Shown piece by piece: positions 60,575 to 64,000 of a DNA stretch of 64,000 bases. The notes beneath the pieces are model-generated. The model ran no database searches, was not told the origin of the DNA, and was given only the letters and a program-made list of their open reading frames with translations. The stretch is from Episyrphus balteatus. Lineage: Eukaryota > Arthropoda > Insecta > Diptera > Syrphidae. Location: positions 154,973,718-155,037,717 of the forward strand of contig NC_079134.1 of assembly GCF_945859705.1 (NCBI RefSeq). The letters are read 5' to 3'. A program made the position numbers and the translations under genes. Each line of letters begins with the position of its first letter. Within the stretch, counting starts at the first letter, position 1.

Positions 60575-61736
60575 GATTGGAAGCTCTTCTCCCGAAAACT
60601 ATTCCCGAGGAGTTTTCATAAATAGAACTTATGGTACCTTCTTAGAAATTAAAAACCTACAAATCAATTTATCAAAAATATTTTAAATCACAATACCACA
60701 CCCAAATTACCGAATAAATCATGAAAAAAATGGATTTACAAATACCTACTCATTGCTTTCATGTCGTCTCGTTTTGAATTTTCTCTCATTAAACATTCAA
60801 TTGGCCAAAACCAAAAAAAAAAAATGACACCCGACACGACAAAAAACCATAAAACACGGGTGATAGATTTTGTCAATGGTTAAAATTCGTGACAATAACA
60901 ATCACTCTTTTTCTGAGGAATGAGTATAGGTAGGTACTTTTTTTGAAACATACAAAATAGAAAGAAAAGAAAAATCGACAAATAAGTGGTCTTAAATAAA
61001 TAATAGCCATTTATGTCAAATAAAAAGATCTGGTGGTCTTGTGATTCCAGAAAAAGTGATGAATGATAAATAGGAATTGTGGTTAATATGAAAGTAAATA
61101 TTTCTCTCAATTTGCTGATTTAAAATGTATTTTAGAGGAGAAATATAGAATCCTTCCGAGAACCAAGAGTCTTTCAAGTTGTCTTCTTTTACAACAAGAG
61201 CTCCAAACATACCCTCATATAACTTTATTTTGATATCATTGTCTTCTTTATTTACAAAAAAAAAAAAAAACCTTGACAAAATACACAACAATGATGCGGA
61301 TGCCTATTAAAAAAGTCAAATAGAACGACAACAACGACATAAATAGCAAAGGCACTCTCTCACACAGAGATGACTCAGAGACAGAAAAAAAAAAATAAAG
61401 TCAAAAGATTTCCATGGTCAATTAAATAGACTTTCTTTGTTACAAAGTATGTCCTCGTATGTTCTTGATTGATGTTCCTTCTGCTCTTTTTTTTATAGAC
61501 TTTGCTTTTTAAATTGAGCTTGGGAGAACTTTTAATTAGACCAGAACTTGAGATCAACAAAGAAAACAAATTCCGTTTGGTCAATATTTACACGTCCATT
61601 ATCAAAAGCAACAAATTTAACCAAAATTAAATACATATATGTCCCTGCGTCTATATCGGAAATGTCAGAAGGACAAGGATAAATTTAAAATATTACAAAA
61701 CAATAATTGTTATACAGAAAATTATAAAATAACTAT

Positions 61737-61742
61737 TTTATT
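61737..61742 (-). terminator. Candidate poly(A) signal for the minus-strand gene
   Basis: AATAAA on the minus strand about 620 bases after the stop codon. One of several possible signals in AT-rich DNA; chosen only for spacing. Confidence 0.2.
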
Positions 61743-62363
61743 GATACAAATTATAATTTTGGAAATTAATAGAAAACATTGATAATTTTTTTGTGTCTGG
61801 ATAAACAATCATAAGGTAATCTTGTTCATGATTACAAAATAAAACAAACTATAAATACTGCTTATATACAAATTAAAGCAAAATTTTCGTTATACAAATA
61901 ATTTTTAAAATTATAAAACTTATAACAAAATGTTTACAGATCAAACAAAAATTAATTAACTTGTGTCACATACACTTGATAAGGTACATCATTTTGAACT
62001 GTTGTTTTCATTTTTTTTTTACATTTTTCTACAACTTTTGCCAGTGATTACTAACTTTTGGCAAAATAATATTCAACTGGGATAGGAGTGACTTTCCCAT
62101 GTACAAGTTTACACATACATTACTTGTTGTATTGACTTTTCAAATGTACGGAGGACAATAAAGTTCTCAGAATTAAAAACAAAAAACTTGATTTTTTTTT
62201 AAACACCAACTGCACCAAAACATAAATTGAACTTTTTCGAAAAAAAAAACAAGACTAAAAAAGTTTGAAAACGCTTGAAAATTTGCCAAATAGAAAAAAT
62301 TCACACTGATAACTCTAGGATGATAAATGAGTTTGTATGTTTGAACATGTGCACAACATGTCC

Positions 62364-62466
62364 TTAGTAAACAATGAGTAAATTTTCTTCATTGAATCCT
62401 GCCGAATGGCCAGCATTGCGAACAATAAAACAAGAACCATCAAAGTGCATTCGTTTTTCGCCACGT
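62364..62466 (-). CDS. Exon C of the minus-strand gene (terminal)
   Basis: Acceptor TTTTTCTTAG|ACGTGG after a good pyrimidine tract. Encodes RRGEKRMHFDGSCFIVRNAG... to the TAA stop. The 54-base intron before it is typical of insects. Confidence 0.85.
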
Positions 62467-62883
62467 CTAAGAAAAAAAAAATTTTCAGTTTGCATGAAAT
62501 AAATTTCAAAAGAATCTTACCTCACAAAAAGATGTGAAGTCTTTCCCAACGATGCCGTACAATGAATGGCTGGAGTAGTCAAAGTTGCTGATCCATTAGT
62601 GGGACTTGTACGAATAAGGCACTTGTTATGGGTTCGGGTCAATCTGTTAAAAAATGGTGGAATGTGTAAAAAGCAAGTGAGTGAGTGAAAGATGAATGAA
62701 TAATGAAATGAATTGGCTGTGAAAAATATGCCAGTAACATACTTTACTAAGCCATCAGCGGCTTGTGATATGCGAAATCCATTAATTTCGTACGTCTCAG
62801 TACCGTCCTCCGAACAGGATATAATTGAATTTTGGACGACAGCAGCAGCCTCTTGCACACAAGCTGGACCATGACGGGAGTCA
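62364..62883 (-). CDS. Last three coding exons of an unrecognised protein
   Basis: Three exons on the minus strand, 62883-62743, 62643-62521 and 62466-62364, are joined by introns of 99 and 54 bases with AG acceptors and GTATGT and GTAAGA donors. The frame stays open across both joins and ends TAA at 62366-62364, giving 121 residues. The visible part starts DSRHGPACVQEAAAVVQNSI, has ETYEINGFRISQAADGLVK before the first join, and ends NAGHSAGFNEENLLIVY. Five cysteines are spread through it; there is no membrane segment, coiled coil or low-complexity run. The composition is that of a compact folded domain. I could not assign a family. The first exon starts in codon phase 2 (one base completing a split codon), so upstream exons must lie beyond 62883, possibly outside the window. 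Confidence 0.85.
62521..62643 (-). CDS. Exon B of the minus-strand gene
   Basis: 123 bases; acceptor TTAACAG|, donor GTGAG|GTAAGA. Encodes LTRTHNKCLIRTSPTNG... to ...GKTSHLFV and two bases of an arginine codon. Confidence 0.85.
62743..62883 (-). CDS. Exon A of the minus-strand gene
   Basis: 141 bases; acceptor CCAAACAG| before it, donor GTAAA|GTATGT after it. Encodes DSRHG...DGLVK. It ends two bases into a lysine codon completed by exon B. Confidence 0.85.
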
Positions 62884-63883
62884 CTGTTTGGTTAAAATGG
62901 GAAAAATCAAAATGTTAATTTCCTTTTCATTTAAAAATCTTTTTATGTACTGACACATTTATGTAAACATAAAAAAAGCTAAATTTAATAAAGTCGTTCT
63001 GGTAGTTAAGATTATCATCAAATTAAAAAAAAAATCTTTATTTTTATTCGAAAACCAATACATAAAATACAAACATTTTATACTTCTCTCCCAGAACTGG
63101 GGGAGCGATGAAAATTTAGCTAAATTAATGTAAGTAATCTGACAGGTAGTGAACACTTTCACAAAAAATTAAAAAAAAATTAAAAAAAAATCATTTTTGT
63201 ATCAATCGATTTTTCGCAAATTTCCTTATACACTTTTTTCGTTTATCTAACCGTTAAGTCCAAAGTTTGGGAAAATTATTAAAAATTAAATTATATTATT
63301 ATTAAATTAAAAATTCGTTTTTTTCCTTAATTTTGTAACAAATTAAAAAATTATAATAATCAAAAAGATCTTTTATACTTTTTTTCATTGGAAAGATATA
63401 TTCGAAGTCAAAGTTAAAAAAATTTATAAAAGCATTTTTTACTTTTTCAAATTTTTTTAATGCACTGAAAAGTCATTATTATCAAATTAGTAACGGCTTA
63501 AACGTTCAACAAAAAAATTTGCTAAAATGTCTGCAATGGGTGTTTTTTTATCTGGGAGTCCAGTGCTACAGAAAGACAGGATGCGTTTAATTAAGTGGTT
63601 ACTCCAAAGTCTAAAAACGACTAAAAAACGCATTTCCGAACCCTCTGCCGGGGGTTTGGCCCCACTTAAAATGTCTGCCGTTGGTATATTCGTTATCAGT
63701 GAGTTTGTGGCGTTGGTTATCTATACATTTTAAGCGGTTACCCCACTAAATCGATTTTCAGAAAAATTATAGTTTTGATGCGCTTTTTATCGACAACAAA
63801 GTCGAAAATTTTGTAGAAGTTCTTGAAACTTAAAAAACAAGTCAGAAAAATTTTCTAATCGATAACACTGAATAAAAATAAAA
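62884..63883. other. Upstream intron of the minus-strand gene, repeat debris
   Basis: No further exon was found. A direct repeat is present: AAAATGTCTGC(A/C) at 63524 and 63669, and TTAAG(T/C)GGTTAC at 63592 and 63731. The plus-strand frame at 63527-63733 covers these repeats and is probably transposon text, not a gene. Confidence 0.45.
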
Positions 63884-63915
63884 TGCACGACTGCGTCGCA
63901 CGTCCTTGCTCTTAG
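63884..63915 (+). mobile_element. 5' end of the HINE-like repeat, copy 3
   Basis: TGCACGACTGCGTCGCACGT then CCTTGCTCTTA, matching the first 30 bases of copies 1 and 2 (with TGC in the small hairpin loop). Similarity fades afterwards, so it is a fragment or a diverged subfamily running off the window. Confidence 0.6.
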
Positions 63916-64000
63916 AATTCAAATTAGTAAAATTTTTAAGACTTTGGGCGAGTTCATAAATGCAGGACTGCAGCAGTTTTGCAAAATAGAACTTGCATTT

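Larger units (their letters stand above)
57068..62363. other. 3' flank of the minus-strand gene; no other gene seen
   Basis: Mostly unique DNA with fewer repeats than the rest of the window. It includes a dispersed-motif copy at 59132 and a hairpin at 60554-60574. The part nearest 62363 should hold the 3' UTR of the minus-strand gene. Scattered short frames are not convincing. Confidence 0.4.

Noticed and set aside
63527..63733. Plus-strand frame MSAMGVFLSGSP as a small gene.
   Set aside because: It contains an internal direct repeat (GTCTGC...TTAAG.GGTTAC) and lies in the intron of the minus-strand gene; more likely repeat text.
1..64000. CRISPR array, bacterial operon or prophage.
   Set aside because: The regular arrays are an inverted 164-bp tandem repeat and microsatellites without spacers. 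Coding is intron-split and the DNA is clearly eukaryotic.

Overview
This is a non-coding-dominated, very AT-rich piece of a eukaryotic nuclear genome, most likely an insect and probably a fly. The evidence is a confident coding chain with spliceosomal introns of about 54 and 99 bases, abundant Tc1/mariner, hAT and possible PIF/Harbinger TIR elements, a LINE 3' end, and repeats built like DINE-1/HINE elements with a CAGA microsatellite. No species-level call is possible. Almost all short open frames here are chance frames or transposon text.

Only two host gene pieces can be defended. Near 20.4-21.06 kb on the + strand lies what looks like a first exon with a long A/T-rich leader, ending in a strong GTAAGT donor at 21060. 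Near 62.36-62.88 kb on the - strand are the last three coding exons of a gene I do not recognise (121 residues visible, consistent splice phases, TAA stop). The space between them is intron or intergenic DNA filled with transposable elements.

Layout: 1-4 kb, a possible TIR element holding a short hAT insertion (8-bp target duplication). 4.4-7 kb, a long foldback. 8.0-9.9 kb, a TA-flanked MITE containing a hAT insertion. 12.6-14.7 kb, a palindromic TIR element. 14.8-16.7 kb, three small inverted-repeat elements. 17.2-19.2 kb and 32.6-33.6 kb, two copies of a HINE-like repeat, the first split by a TA-flanked MITE. 21.4-23.1 kb, nested palindromes with a LINE insertion. 23.6-24.4 kb, a dead Tc1-like element. 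27.2, 35.2 and 39.3/44.1 kb, three copies of one dispersed repeat, the third split by a 4.7-kb foldback with nearly identical 1.9-kb arms and a 9-bp target duplication. 33.7-35.0 kb, a Tc1 element turned into an inverted duplication. 51.6-54.1 kb, a foldback whose arms each hold six tandem copies of exactly 164 bp.

The most interesting unexplained signal is a 23-bp core (16 bases GTTACGCATACGCCAC, one variable base, then GTGAAC) found eight times in both orientations, all outside the recognised transposons, with a partly conserved flank ending in a GAAAAAC-type box. One copy is interrupted by a MITE, and the other copies supply the empty site. A second theme is the abundance of long palindromes, several of which can be dated against one another because they are nested.
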